This document shows positions 1 through 7,547 of a stretch of 16,227 bases of DNA, piece after piece. Position 1 is the first letter of the stretch. The number at the start of each line of letters is the position of its first letter. The translations under genes were made by a program, and so were the position numbers. The stretch comes from Bacteroidales bacterium. GTDB lineage: Bacteria > Bacteroidota > Bacteroidia > Bacteroidales > SMBSF39. Below the pieces are notes generated by a model. It did no database searches and was not told the DNA's origin. It was given only the letters and a program-made list of their open reading frames with translations. The stretch covers positions 1 through 16,227 of the forward strand of contig JAIOSH010000406.1 in NCBI GenBank assembly GCA_021107685.1. Reading direction: 5' to 3'.

Positions 1-63
1 TAATGCTAAGTTTATTGCTACATTCCCGGTACCGATAATTGCTATTTTATTTATTGCTGTCAA
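1..63 (-). CDS. N-terminal fragment of Rossmann-fold (DUF2520/ProC-like) oxidoreductase
   Basis: Only the first 21 codons lie in the window; the gene runs off the left edge. The fragment carries a beta strand followed by a glycine-rich nucleotide-binding turn, IAIIGTGNVA at residues 7-16, which is the GxGxxA dinucleotide fingerprint. Known families that open this way include the Bacteroidota 'Rossmann-like plus DUF2520' proteins and pyrroline-5-carboxylate reductase; I favour the former from the GTGNVA wording, but 21 residues cannot decide. No in-frame ATG exists between the upstream TAA and the motif, so the start is inferred to be TTG at 63-61. A weak -7-like box (TAATTTAG, plus-strand 89-96) lies about 30 bases upstream. 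It is on the same strand as the shikimate kinase, with a gap of about 100 bases. Confidence 0.6.
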   Translation of the reverse strand, partial: MTAINKIAIIGTGNVAINLAL

Positions 64-164
64 TGAAAATATAAATTTTTTATGGCAGCTAAATTACAAA
101 TTTCTGATATTATCTGACATATATTATACTTGAAAATAAAAAATGAATAAAACAAATTTTAAAT

Positions 165-683
165 TTAAATGTTTTTGACACGAATTACACTAATTAAATT
201 TATAATTTCGTTAATATCAGCATTTTCACCTTTTACAATGATATTTGATTGATTATAATATATTTCTCTTTCTTTGAGTTGTTCTATAATATAATGCTTT
301 AATTTATCTTGTGAAAGATTTTGCAGCAGAGGACGTGGTTTTTTTGAATTTTCTAAACGGTTTAAAAGAGAATTTATGTGCATTTTAAGATAAACAGATA
401 TACCGTTATTATTAATAAGTTCTATATTTTTATAAAAGCAGGATGTTCCACCACCTGTAGAAATAACTGTGTTTTTTAATTTAAATGTTTCTTTGAGTAT
501 ATTATGCTCAATTTTCCTGAAAACATTCTCATCATATTTCTTAAAAAGATCATTTACAGAAACATGATATCTAACTTCAATTAATGCATCTAAATCAATA
601 AAATCACAACATAGTTTTTTTGCCAGGCGTTTTCCCACAGTAGTTTTGCCCGAACCCATATATCCTATCAAGTAAATTAACAT
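165..683 (-). CDS. aroK: Shikimate kinase
   Basis: Cytoplasmic enzyme that phosphorylates the 3-hydroxyl of shikimate with ATP, in the pathway to chorismate and the aromatic amino acids. From the chosen start it has 172 residues, the usual size. Seen in the sequence: Walker A loop GYMGSGKTT at residues 7-15; DLD at 30-32 (metal and shikimate site); FRKIE at 55-59 with the substrate-binding Arg; TGGG at 76-79; a lid segment KKPRPLL with Arg117; and LKERE near 136-140. All family landmarks are present, so it should be active. In-frame ATGs also exist at 713 and 695; I prefer 683 because homologues typically begin four to six residues before the P-loop glycine. No Shine-Dalgarno site is visible. 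Codon and base use match the surroundings. Confidence 0.95.
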   Translation of the reverse strand: MLIYLIGYMGSGKTTVGKRLAKKLCCDFIDLDALIEVRYHVSVNDLFKKYDENVFRKIEHNILKETFKLKNTVISTGGGTSCFYKNIELINNNGISVYLKMHINSLLNRLENSKKPRPLLQNLSQDKLKHYIIEQLKEREIYYNQSNIIVKGENADINEIINLISVIRVKNI

Positions 684-754
684 ATAAATTTTCATTTTAG
701 CACACAATAACATATTGCAATATAAATTGAATTTATTACTTTATATGCAAACTA

Positions 755-876
755 GTGTCATGTTTGAAATGACGGACAAAGATTGCCACACCCTCGTTCC
801 TCGGGTTCGCAATGACGTCATTGCGAGGAGGTACGACGAAGCAATCTCAACCAATAAAGCACACTTGACATGACAC
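755..876. repeat. Palindromic dispersed repeat (MITE/REP-like)
   Basis: Non-coding 122-bp element. Its ends form an inverted repeat: 752-763 and 868-879 match at 11 of 12 positions when one is reversed. The centre is a perfect 20-base palindrome at 807-826, and GATTGC/GCAATC pairs again at 781-786 and 841-846. It therefore reads as two head-to-head copies of a unit that runs CGTCATTGCGA...GAAGCAATCTC, a wording known from intergenic repeats in many bacteria. A related single unit occurs at 15716-15745. It could fold into a long hairpin in RNA and might help end transcription of the peptidase gene to its right. No transposase is nearby, so mobility is inferred. Confidence 0.75.
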
Positions 877-900
877 CAGATAATGACAATCTGCTATTAC

Positions 901-3054
901 CTATTTTATAATTACTTTTTTATTAATAGTAACTTTATCAGATATAATACTTAATATATATATACCTCTTGATAAATAAAATAAATCAAAAGAGTTCTGA
1001 TACTTGCCTGAAAAATTATTTTTATTTTCCGTGTATATGGTTTTTCCTTTTATACTTGTTAATTTTAAGGTAAATGATTGCGTTTCATTGGTTGAAAAAC
1101 TCAAATACAGAAGGTTATTTGCCGGATTTGGAAAAATATTCAAATCATATAAAAAATTGTTTTTATTATCAATATCTGTTGTTGATATTGTGTAATATGC
1201 TTCCCAGCCTGGGGCTGTTATATAATTATTTGAACAAAATGTAACAAACATTTTACCACTTGGAGAGGTAACGGGTTCGGGCAGATTTGACGGAGAATAA
1301 TTACCCGAATAAGTTGCAAGCAATTGGTTATTTGCAGCATTATAAATTTTTACAAGGTCTTTATCTTCTTCAGTATTAAATTCTGTAAAATTAAGTGTAA
1401 TAGTAATTGCAGCTTCAGGAGTAATATTCCACATACAGGTTGTACCATTATAATAATTAAAAGAGCCGCTTCCGTCGCTAAAAGTATCAGTAACAGCAGT
1501 TAAATTAGTCAAACCATTGCACCAAACAGGAATAGTTGAAGTATAGCTTAGCAGCCAGCCGGTCGCTGTAGTTTTATCATTTGAAAAAAATTTAATAAAT
1601 ATTTTATTAGCTGTTGATGTAATTGGTTTGGGTAAGTTTGAGCCTGAAAATACTCCAAGAACCGGAGCAGCAGTTGTTTCTCCGTCATAAACAGTAAGTA
1701 TATCATTTAAATCTTCTGTTTCAAACCTGTCAAAGTTTAAAATTATATTTGTTACGGAGTCTTGTGCTGTCTGCGGAGATATCAGCCAACTGCAATGTGT
1801 ATGGTTCTGATAATTATAAACCGGTCCACTTCCATCGTCAATTGTTCCTGATTTTGATTTTAAAGTATCAATCCCTTTACAGTAATATGGATAATTAAAA
1901 TTGATTGTATCAGGGAAACAATTGATTATAAGTTCCTGGGCTAAATTGAAATTATGGCCTCCCGGTGTTAAATTATCCAAATAAAAATATCCATCGTACG
2001 AACCGCTCCATCCCCAGTTAAAATGGTAATAATTACCTTTCTGGTATCCGTCGCATACAAAAGCATGACCATTAACATTAGGAACTGACCATCCTGCATA
2101 ATACATTGGTATTTTTTTATCAAGATGTGTAATTAATAAACTATCCCACTTCAGGTTGGTACTATCTCTGAAGACATATTCTGTTTTAAGTGAATAATTA
2201 AAGTAAGTCTTTAACGAATATGCAGCTTTATGATTCCACATGCCTGAACCATTCGGACCATAATCCATATCAACGGAAACACCGCAATGATATAATAATT
2301 CTGCCACTGAAAGATTGCTTTCATTAAGGTAATTAACCATATTATTCCATTTATAAGTTGTGTTTCCAAAATTTGCAGACAGCATACCATACACAGGATG
2401 ATAATATGTATAAGAGCCGGTACCTGTTATAGGAAACCTGAAATAATACATAACCTGGCACATAGCAGTTGCAACACATCCTGCCCATACATGACCACCC
2501 GGGCCTGCAGGGTCAGCAGGGCACATCTCATTATAATATGTCCCCTGGTCCCAAATTGATGTTATCAATGGTAATACTTGCTTTTCATCTCTTAACATAA
2601 GAAGTGAATTCTTATCATTACTAAGTAAATGCTCCCATGCTTTAATTGTTTTTTCAGTAACTTTAATATTATTATTTATAGCATATATTATCTGTACTTT
2701 ATACTGTTTCATCCATGTAATGAATTGCGGAGGCTGATTATCAGGTTGGTATGCTCCATTAAAAGAATAAGCTAAAACAGGATATGCTACATCATTTGCC
2801 GAAACAATAACATATCCTTTTTCTTTAATATTAAATATATAATAAACAGCTTCATTATCATACTTCTCAATAAATACTTCTTTTATTTTAATATTATCAT
2901 ATTCCGTTTTATAGTATTGATTGATACGTTCATAATAAAAATTTACAGCAACTCTTTTAGCATTTGGGATTTCAACTTTTTTTGCAAAAATATTATCAGT
3001 AATAAATATTAATAAAGTTATTGTAATTAAAAAAACATAAAATTTATACTTCAT
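901..3054 (-). CDS. Secreted C10-family (streptopain-like) cysteine peptidase with two CUB domains and T9SS tail
   Basis: Predicted exported protease of 717 residues. Order: signal peptide about 1-24; SpeB-type inhibitory prodomain about 25-160; C10 catalytic domain about 160-380 with the nucleophile Cys193 in GCVATAMCQVMYY, His330 in NGHAFVCDGY and the supporting motif HFNWGWSG at 344-351; CUB domain 1 about 392-505 (C392/C421 as the likely disulphide); CUB domain 2 about 512-622 (C512/C540); T9SS type A sorting domain about 636-717 with NIFPNPANN and a final VIIK. CUB domains generally bind proteins or glycans. An in-frame start at 3117 is rejected because it lies inside the terminator hairpin of the upstream gene, while ATG at 3054 directly begins the signal peptide. 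It is a tandem paralogue of the next gene. Substrate unknown. Confidence 0.9.
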   Translation of the reverse strand: MKYKFYVFLITITLLIFITDNIFAKKVEIPNAKRVAVNFYYERINQYYKTEYDNIKIKEVFIEKYDNEAVYYIFNIKEKGYVIVSANDVAYPVLAYSFNGAYQPDNQPPQFITWMKQYKVQIIYAINNNIKVTEKTIKAWEHLLSNDKNSLLMLRDEKQVLPLITSIWDQGTYYNEMCPADPAGPGGHVWAGCVATAMCQVMYYFRFPITGTGSYTYYHPVYGMLSANFGNTTYKWNNMVNYLNESNLSVAELLYHCGVSVDMDYGPNGSGMWNHKAAYSLKTYFNYSLKTEYVFRDSTNLKWDSLLITHLDKKIPMYYAGWSVPNVNGHAFVCDGYQKGNYYHFNWGWSGSYDGYFYLDNLTPGGHNFNLAQELIINCFPDTINFNYPYYCKGIDTLKSKSGTIDDGSGPVYNYQNHTHCSWLISPQTAQDSVTNIILNFDRFETEDLNDILTVYDGETTAAPVLGVFSGSNLPKPITSTANKIFIKFFSNDKTTATGWLLSYTSTIPVWCNGLTNLTAVTDTFSDGSGSFNYYNGTTCMWNITPEAAITITLNFTEFNTEEDKDLVKIYNAANNQLLATYSGNYSPSNLPEPVTSPSGKMFVTFCSNNYITAPGWEAYYTISTTDIDNKNNFLYDLNIFPNPANNLLYLSFSTNETQSFTLKLTSIKGKTIYTENKNNFSGKYQNSFDLFYLSRGIYILSIISDKVTINKKVIIK

Positions 3055-3083
3055 TATGTTTGGATTTTTTAGAACATAAAGAT

Positions 3084-3123
3084 AAAAAAAAATGCTATTT
3101 CCAAACGAAAATAGCATTTTTTT
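3084..3123 (-). terminator. Rho-independent terminator between the two peptidase genes
   Basis: An eight-pair perfect stem TGCTATTT/AAATAGCA (3093-3100 and 3109-3116) encloses an 8-base loop and is flanked by A and T runs that extend the pairing. Read on the minus strand it ends in nine T residues (3092-3084). It sits about 60 bases past the stop of the 707-residue peptidase and 30 bases before the start of the 717-residue one, so the two paralogues are probably separate transcription units. Confidence 0.85.
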
Positions 3124-3183
3124 AAGCTTCTACTGCAATTTTAATGATAAATTATTATTTTATGGTTCTACCAATAAATCTAA

Positions 3184-5307
3184 TTATTTAATAATTATCT
3201 TTTTATTTACAGTTCCATTATCATTTGTTAAGCTAAGGAAATAAATTCCTTTTGAAAATCCTGAAAGGTCAATAGTATTATGATAATTTCCAAAGACATT
3301 TTCAGTATTTTCTTTGTAAACTACCTCACCTGTAACTGTTGACAATTTTATATGAACAGATTGCATTTCATTCATTGCAAAGCTTAAATTTAAAATATTA
3401 TTAGTAGGATTAGGGAATATCATCAGATCAGTAAAGAAGTCATAATTATCTTCAATACCTGTATTACCTACTGTATAATCAAGTTCCCAGCCTAAAGCTC
3501 TAATACCCATGTTGCTTGAAAAAGTTAAAAATATTTCACCGCTTGGAGATGTAACAGGGGCTGGTAAATTTTCAGGCGGATAATAACCGGAGTAAGTTGC
3601 AAGTAATTGGCTATTATCAGCATCAAAAATTTTTACAAAATCTTCATCTTCTTCAGTATCAAATGAAGTGAAAGTTACTGTCAGTTCATTAGCCCATTGA
3701 GGTTCGATTTTCCACATACAGGTTGAGCCGTTGTTATAAAAGAATGAGCCGCTGCCATCGCCAAAGCTGCCTGTTGGTTCTGTATATGTTGTCAAACCAC
3801 TGCACCAAACCGGTAGATTTGTTGTATAGCCTGCAAGCCAGCCTTGTGCAGTACTACTGCCGTTTGTAACAAAAGTAATTAACATTTTATTTCCTGTGGA
3901 AGTTAAATCTTCAGGAATAGTAGAGCCTGAAAAAGTTCCGAGTACAGGGTCATTGGTTGTTCCTCCGTCATAAACAGTAACAATATCATTGCCGCTTTCA
4001 GTTTCAAATTTGTAAAATTCCAGAGTAATATTAGTAACAGAATCTTCTTCGGTTTGTGGTGTTATTAGCCAGCTACAATCAGTATTATTTTCATAATCTT
4101 CCTGTGGGCCGCTGCCGTCTTCAAAAGTTCCTACTAAGTGAGTAAGATTTTTTTCACCTGTACAATAATAAGGATAGTTATCTGTGGGGAAAAATTTCCA
4201 GACCATTGCCTGTAGAGTAGAAAAACCTCCTGCATCAGTAATTAAAAACCAGCCATTCATTGAACCGCTCCAGCCAAAGTTAAAATGAAACATTTCATCA
4301 AAACTATGATAACCATCCAAAACAAAGGCATGCCCTGAACTGCCCTCTCTTCCTGAGTAATAAACAGGTTTTGCTTCATCTAACTGACCTTTTACCATTT
4401 GTTTCCATGTGTTAAGAGGATAACCACCCCTTTGTAAATATTGAGCCTGTGAATAGCTGAAGTAATTATGTAAAGCATTATCTACTTCATCACTATATGC
4501 TCCCGAACCATCCCAACCAAACTGCATATCAACTGAAACAGCACAATGAAAGCCAATTTCTGCAATAGGTAAATTGACTTTAGAGTCGGATGAATTTACC
4601 ATTCCATCCCATTGATATTCAGTAGCACCGAAATTTGCATATATTGTACCATAAGGAGGCCAGGAATAAGAATGTTGTCCTGTTCCCTGTAAAGGATATC
4701 TCCAGTAATACATTATCTGTGCCATAGCAGTGGCTACACACCCAACATAAACATGACCACCGGAACCCTGAGGATCTTCAGGGCATAAAAAATTATACGG
4801 ATAATCCTGATTCCAAAGACAGGTAAGTAAAGGCTCTACATCTTTTGCATCTTTAATAATACTATAATTAGTAGGTTCAAATGTTAATAATTGTTCCCAT
4901 TTATTGTTAATCTCAATAGATGCTTGAATATTATTTTCGCGCAAATAATTAATATGTTCAATATATTCGCGCATTAAACCGGAAAAATTCTCAGGTTGAT
5001 TTTCCGTAAAATATAGTCTATCAAAAGAATATCCGAGAACAGGTTCAAGAGCATCTTCAGCAGAAACAATAATAAATCCAAGATCCCTGAAATTAAAGAC
5101 ATAATAAACAGGAATATTGTTTTCATTTATAACAAAAGTTTCGGTAATTTCCAGATTTTTATAATCAGTTGTATTATAATACTGGGTAAGACTTTGGAAA
5201 TAATAGTTAAATGCCACTTTTTTTGCATCCTGAACATTGACTTTATTAGCAAAAATAAATCCTGTAAAGGCAATAAAAAGAATGCTTAGTAATAGTTTTC
5301 GTTTCAT
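3184..5307 (-). CDS. Secreted C10-family (streptopain-like) cysteine peptidase with two CUB domains and T9SS tail (second paralogue)
   Basis: Exported protease of 707 residues with the same layout as its neighbour: signal peptide 1-20 (ends FIFA); prodomain about 21-155; C10 domain about 158-372 with nucleophile Cys190 in VGCVATAMAQIMYY and His326 in SGHAFVLDGY; CUB 1 about 382-495 (C382/C411); CUB 2 about 502-612 (C502/C530); T9SS type A domain about 625-707 with MIFPNPTNN and a final IIIK. One oddity: the family NWGW motif reads NFGW here (343-346), with Phe in place of the first Trp, whereas the neighbouring copy keeps NWGW. The two proteins are clearly related along their whole length, most closely in the CUB region, which points to tandem duplication. 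A consensus -7 box lies about 40 bases upstream and a terminator follows the gene. Confidence 0.92.
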   Translation of the reverse strand: MKRKLLLSILFIAFTGFIFANKVNVQDAKKVAFNYYFQSLTQYYNTTDYKNLEITETFVINENNIPVYYVFNFRDLGFIIVSAEDALEPVLGYSFDRLYFTENQPENFSGLMREYIEHINYLRENNIQASIEINNKWEQLLTFEPTNYSIIKDAKDVEPLLTCLWNQDYPYNFLCPEDPQGSGGHVYVGCVATAMAQIMYYWRYPLQGTGQHSYSWPPYGTIYANFGATEYQWDGMVNSSDSKVNLPIAEIGFHCAVSVDMQFGWDGSGAYSDEVDNALHNYFSYSQAQYLQRGGYPLNTWKQMVKGQLDEAKPVYYSGREGSSGHAFVLDGYHSFDEMFHFNFGWSGSMNGWFLITDAGGFSTLQAMVWKFFPTDNYPYYCTGEKNLTHLVGTFEDGSGPQEDYENNTDCSWLITPQTEEDSVTNITLEFYKFETESGNDIVTVYDGGTTNDPVLGTFSGSTIPEDLTSTGNKMLITFVTNGSSTAQGWLAGYTTNLPVWCSGLTTYTEPTGSFGDGSGSFFYNNGSTCMWKIEPQWANELTVTFTSFDTEEDEDFVKIFDADNSQLLATYSGYYPPENLPAPVTSPSGEIFLTFSSNMGIRALGWELDYTVGNTGIEDNYDFFTDLMIFPNPTNNILNLSFAMNEMQSVHIKLSTVTGEVVYKENTENVFGNYHNTIDLSGFSKGIYFLSLTNDNGTVNKKIIIK

Positions 5308-5345
5308 AATAAATAAGTTTATAAAGATTAATAATTATTTTTTTG

Positions 5346-5353
5346 CAAATATA
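5346..5353 (-). promoter_or_regulatory. -7 promoter box for the 707-residue peptidase
   Basis: The minus strand reads TATATTTG here, a perfect match to the Bacteroidota -7 consensus TAnnTTTG, followed by CAAA. It lies 38 bases before the ATG at 5307. No clear -33 TTG is seen at the expected spacing. Confidence 0.55.
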
Positions 5354-5414
5354 CAAATTTTTACATTAATAAAAAAAATTTTGCTGAATTTTATTCTTTT
5401 AAAAATTAAATTCG

Positions 5415-5422
5415 TATGTTTG
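5415..5422 (+). promoter_or_regulatory. -7 promoter box for the fibre-like gene (and perhaps the RHS block)
   Basis: TATGTTTG matches the Bacteroidota -7 consensus TAnnTTTG exactly and lies 44 bases before the ATG at 5467, in the divergent region. A -33 element at standard spacing is not evident. I see no equally good box before 7038, so this promoter might also serve the RHS genes. Confidence 0.5.
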
Positions 5423-5466
5423 GGGCGTTAAAAAAATCATATTATTAACTAAAAAATTATTTGATT

Positions 5467-6867
5467 ATGAAAAAAATTAAAATTCTATTATTATGTTTTA
5501 TGTTTATTTTAAGCATTAATTCATTATTAAGCCAGGGAGTAGATGATTATATGGATGCTTGGGGCACCATTAATGAGCAGTTTAATTATATTCCTAAGTT
5601 TGGAAATATAGTAAAAGATCAGGTAATGCTGGATAAAAGTATAATTTTTGAATTAGATAATAAAATTGGGATTGGTGTTCCTTCTCCGGAAACTAAATTA
5701 CATATTAATGGTGATTTTAGTCTTTGTGACAATATATATTTCTACAGTCTTACTGGAAACGAATATATGATTCGTTTTTACGGAGATATGTTAAAATTTA
5801 CTGCTGCGAATACAGGTCCTTTTAATGATATATTAAAATTATATCATGATTATATTATTGTAAATGGAATAATAGAAACAAATGGATTCAGGATGACTAC
5901 TAGCGCAACAGAAGGACACTTTTTGAGAGTGGATGGAAATGGTTATGGTACATGGCAGGAATATGTTCCCACACTTAGTGAAGCATATAATGGACCTGGT
6001 GGAAGTGGTTCCGGAAGGATAATTAACGCAGATAATGGTGCAGTTAAAATTCAGGGAACCGGTGGTTTGATAATAGATGGGAGTGTTGGGATTGGAACTA
6101 ATAACCCTCCTGGCGCCTCAAAATTATTTGTTGAAGGCAAACTCACTACCAAAGACTTTCGATTATGGGTAGGAACAACAGAAGACGCCTTAGGTATGGT
6201 TTTACAAGCTGATGCTGATGGTAATGGCTCTTGGGTAGAGCATTGGAATATATCTAACGGCAACATTTATAGAAATTCAGGAAATGTAGGGATTGGAACT
6301 AATGACCCACAAAGCAGATTACATGTTAACGGAGATGTTTTTTTATTAAGTACTGATTTTAGAAATCAACTTCAGATATTAGGCAATGAACAAATTCCTG
6401 AGAGAAGGGGTATAAGCATAAGTGATGACTCTGATGGTGCATTCAATTTTTATATTCACAGTTGGCAAAGCGATGCTGCATTCAATTTTATTGATGCTCT
6501 AAATAATAATAATTTAATGACAATAAAGGAGGATGGTAGTGTTGGAATTGGAACAACTGAAACAACAGGTTATAAATTAGCAGTGTCAGGATTTATTCAT
6601 GCTGAAGAAGTTAAAATAGAACACGCTGACAAGTGGTACGATTTTGTTTTTGAAAATGATTACGATTTACCAAAGCTCAATGAACTTGAAAAATTTATTA
6701 CGGAAAACAAGCATTTACCTGATGTACCTTCTGCAAAAGAAGTAAAGGAAAATGGGATAAATTTAGGCGAAATGAATGGAATACTATTAAAAAAAATTGA
6801 GGAATTGACCCTTTATGTTATTGAGCAGCAGAAGGAGATTGAAAAGTTGAAAAAGAAAATACAATAG
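5467..6867 (+). CDS. Exported tail-fibre-like surface protein with C-terminal coiled coil
   Basis: 466 residues with a signal peptide at about 1-23 (hydrophobic run, then LSQG). Four short repeats of the form xGIGTxxPxxKLxVxGx occur near residues 67-83, 207-226, 274-291 and 359-376; such repeats are typical of trimeric fibre proteins in Bacteroidota. From residue 388 follows a widespread domain, WYDFVFENDY...HLPDVPSAKEV...LGEMN, leading into a coiled coil at about 440-466 (KKIEELTLYVIEQQKEIEKLKKK). It resembles the helical end of endosialidase-chaperone (S74-like) tails, but I see no catalytic Ser/Lys dyad I could vouch for. No T9SS tail is present. An upstream in-frame TTG (5461) is a poorer start than ATG 5467, which directly begins the signal peptide. 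Likely a homotrimeric cell-surface or extracellular fibre; ligand unknown. Confidence 0.8.
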   Translation: MKKIKILLLCFMFILSINSLLSQGVDDYMDAWGTINEQFNYIPKFGNIVKDQVMLDKSIIFELDNKIGIGVPSPETKLHINGDFSLCDNIYFYSLTGNEYMIRFYGDMLKFTAANTGPFNDILKLYHDYIIVNGIIETNGFRMTTSATEGHFLRVDGNGYGTWQEYVPTLSEAYNGPGGSGSGRIINADNGAVKIQGTGGLIIDGSVGIGTNNPPGASKLFVEGKLTTKDFRLWVGTTEDALGMVLQADADGNGSWVEHWNISNGNIYRNSGNVGIGTNDPQSRLHVNGDVFLLSTDFRNQLQILGNEQIPERRGISISDDSDGAFNFYIHSWQSDAAFNFIDALNNNNLMTIKEDGSVGIGTTETTGYKLAVSGFIHAEEVKIEHADKWYDFVFENDYDLPKLNELEKFITENKHLPDVPSAKEVKENGINLGEMNGILLKKIEELTLYVIEQQKEIEKLKKKIQ

Positions 6868-6927
6868 AAATTAATGAGACTAAAATTATAAAAGGTGAAA
6901 CCGCATTATAATTTTATTGACGAATTA

Positions 6928-6959
6928 ATCCCGATAGCGAGGAACGAGCGTATCGGGAT
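6928..6959. repeat. Hairpin with ATCCCGATA arms, dispersed-repeat-like
   Basis: Perfect 9-bp arms (6928-6936 and 6951-6959) enclose a 14-base loop. The loop contains CGAGGAACGAG, an 11-mer that also occurs, inverted, at 793-803 inside the palindromic repeat near the left end. No T run follows on the plus strand, so a standard terminator is unlikely. It lies in the 170-base gap between the fibre gene and the RHS cluster; the rest of that gap holds only AT-rich sequence. Confidence 0.55.
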
Positions 6960-7037
6960 ATTAAGATAAAAGTTGAAATACAATAAAAATTTATTCATAA
7001 GAATTTAGTGAAATCATAGGACAAAAAATATAAAAAA

Positions 7038-7514
7038 ATGAAACAAAAATATTCAATATTATTAACAGCTTTGCTTACGGTTTTTTCATTACAAACCATA
7101 GCACAAAAAAGTGAAGTCCACTTTGCTTATGATGCTTCCGGAAACCGGATTACAAGAACAATTACTCTAAAAGAAAAGAAAAAAGAACCGAAACAGGAAA
7201 CCGATACAACTAATTTAAAGCAAACCGAAAAAGAGGATAACGAAATTGTAAAGCACATAGCAACAATCGGTGAAATGACAATAAATATCTATCCCAACCC
7301 TAACGGTGGAATGTTCAAAGTGAGCATTAACGGATGGGATAATAAAATCACAGCTTCATTACAATTGCATACATTATCAGGTACAGAAATTGTTGAAAAA
7401 GAACATTTGCATCCCGAAACAAAGGTGGATATTAGTGATCAACCTAAGGGAACATATATTCTGACATTGATAATAAACGGGAAGAAAGAGGTGTGGAAGG
7501 TTGTGAAAAGATAA
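7038..7514 (+). CDS. Small exported protein with one YD-like motif and a T9SS sorting domain; RHS partner
   Basis: 158 residues, no named family that I can assign. Signal peptide 1-22 (ends TIAQ). Right after the cleavage region comes VHFAYDASGNRITR at residues 27-40, which has the wording of a single RHS/YD repeat strand. A charged, Lys/Glu/Thr-rich linker spans about 44-72, and a T9SS type A sorting domain fills about 80-158 (INIYPNPNGG, then PKGTYILTL and a final WKVVKR). The stop is 33 bases before the start of the giant RHS gene, so the two are very likely co-transcribed. The pairing of a one-repeat T9SS protein with an RHS protein that itself lacks a T9SS tail suggests a partner role, for example surface anchoring; this is inferred. 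ATG at 7038 begins the signal peptide directly. Confidence 0.85.
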   Translation: MKQKYSILLTALLTVFSLQTIAQKSEVHFAYDASGNRITRTITLKEKKKEPKQETDTTNLKQTEKEDNEIVKHIATIGEMTINIYPNPNGGMFKVSINGWDNKITASLQLHTLSGTEIVEKEHLHPETKVDISDQPKGTYILTLIINGKKEVWKVVKR

Positions 7515-7547
7515 AAAAGTAAAGTATAAAATACAAAATTTAAAAAA

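Noticed and set aside
3055..3117. Upstream in-frame start extending the 717-residue peptidase by 21 codons
   Set aside because: The start would lie inside the terminator hairpin (3084-3123), and the extension would place a false hydrophobic segment before a normal signal peptide.
5467..6867. Active S74 endosialidase-type self-cleaving chaperone domain
   Set aside because: Only the helical coiled-coil end is similar; I cannot identify the catalytic Ser and Lys pair.
6928..6959. Rho-independent terminator after the fibre gene
   Set aside because: The stem is good, but no T run follows on the plus strand.
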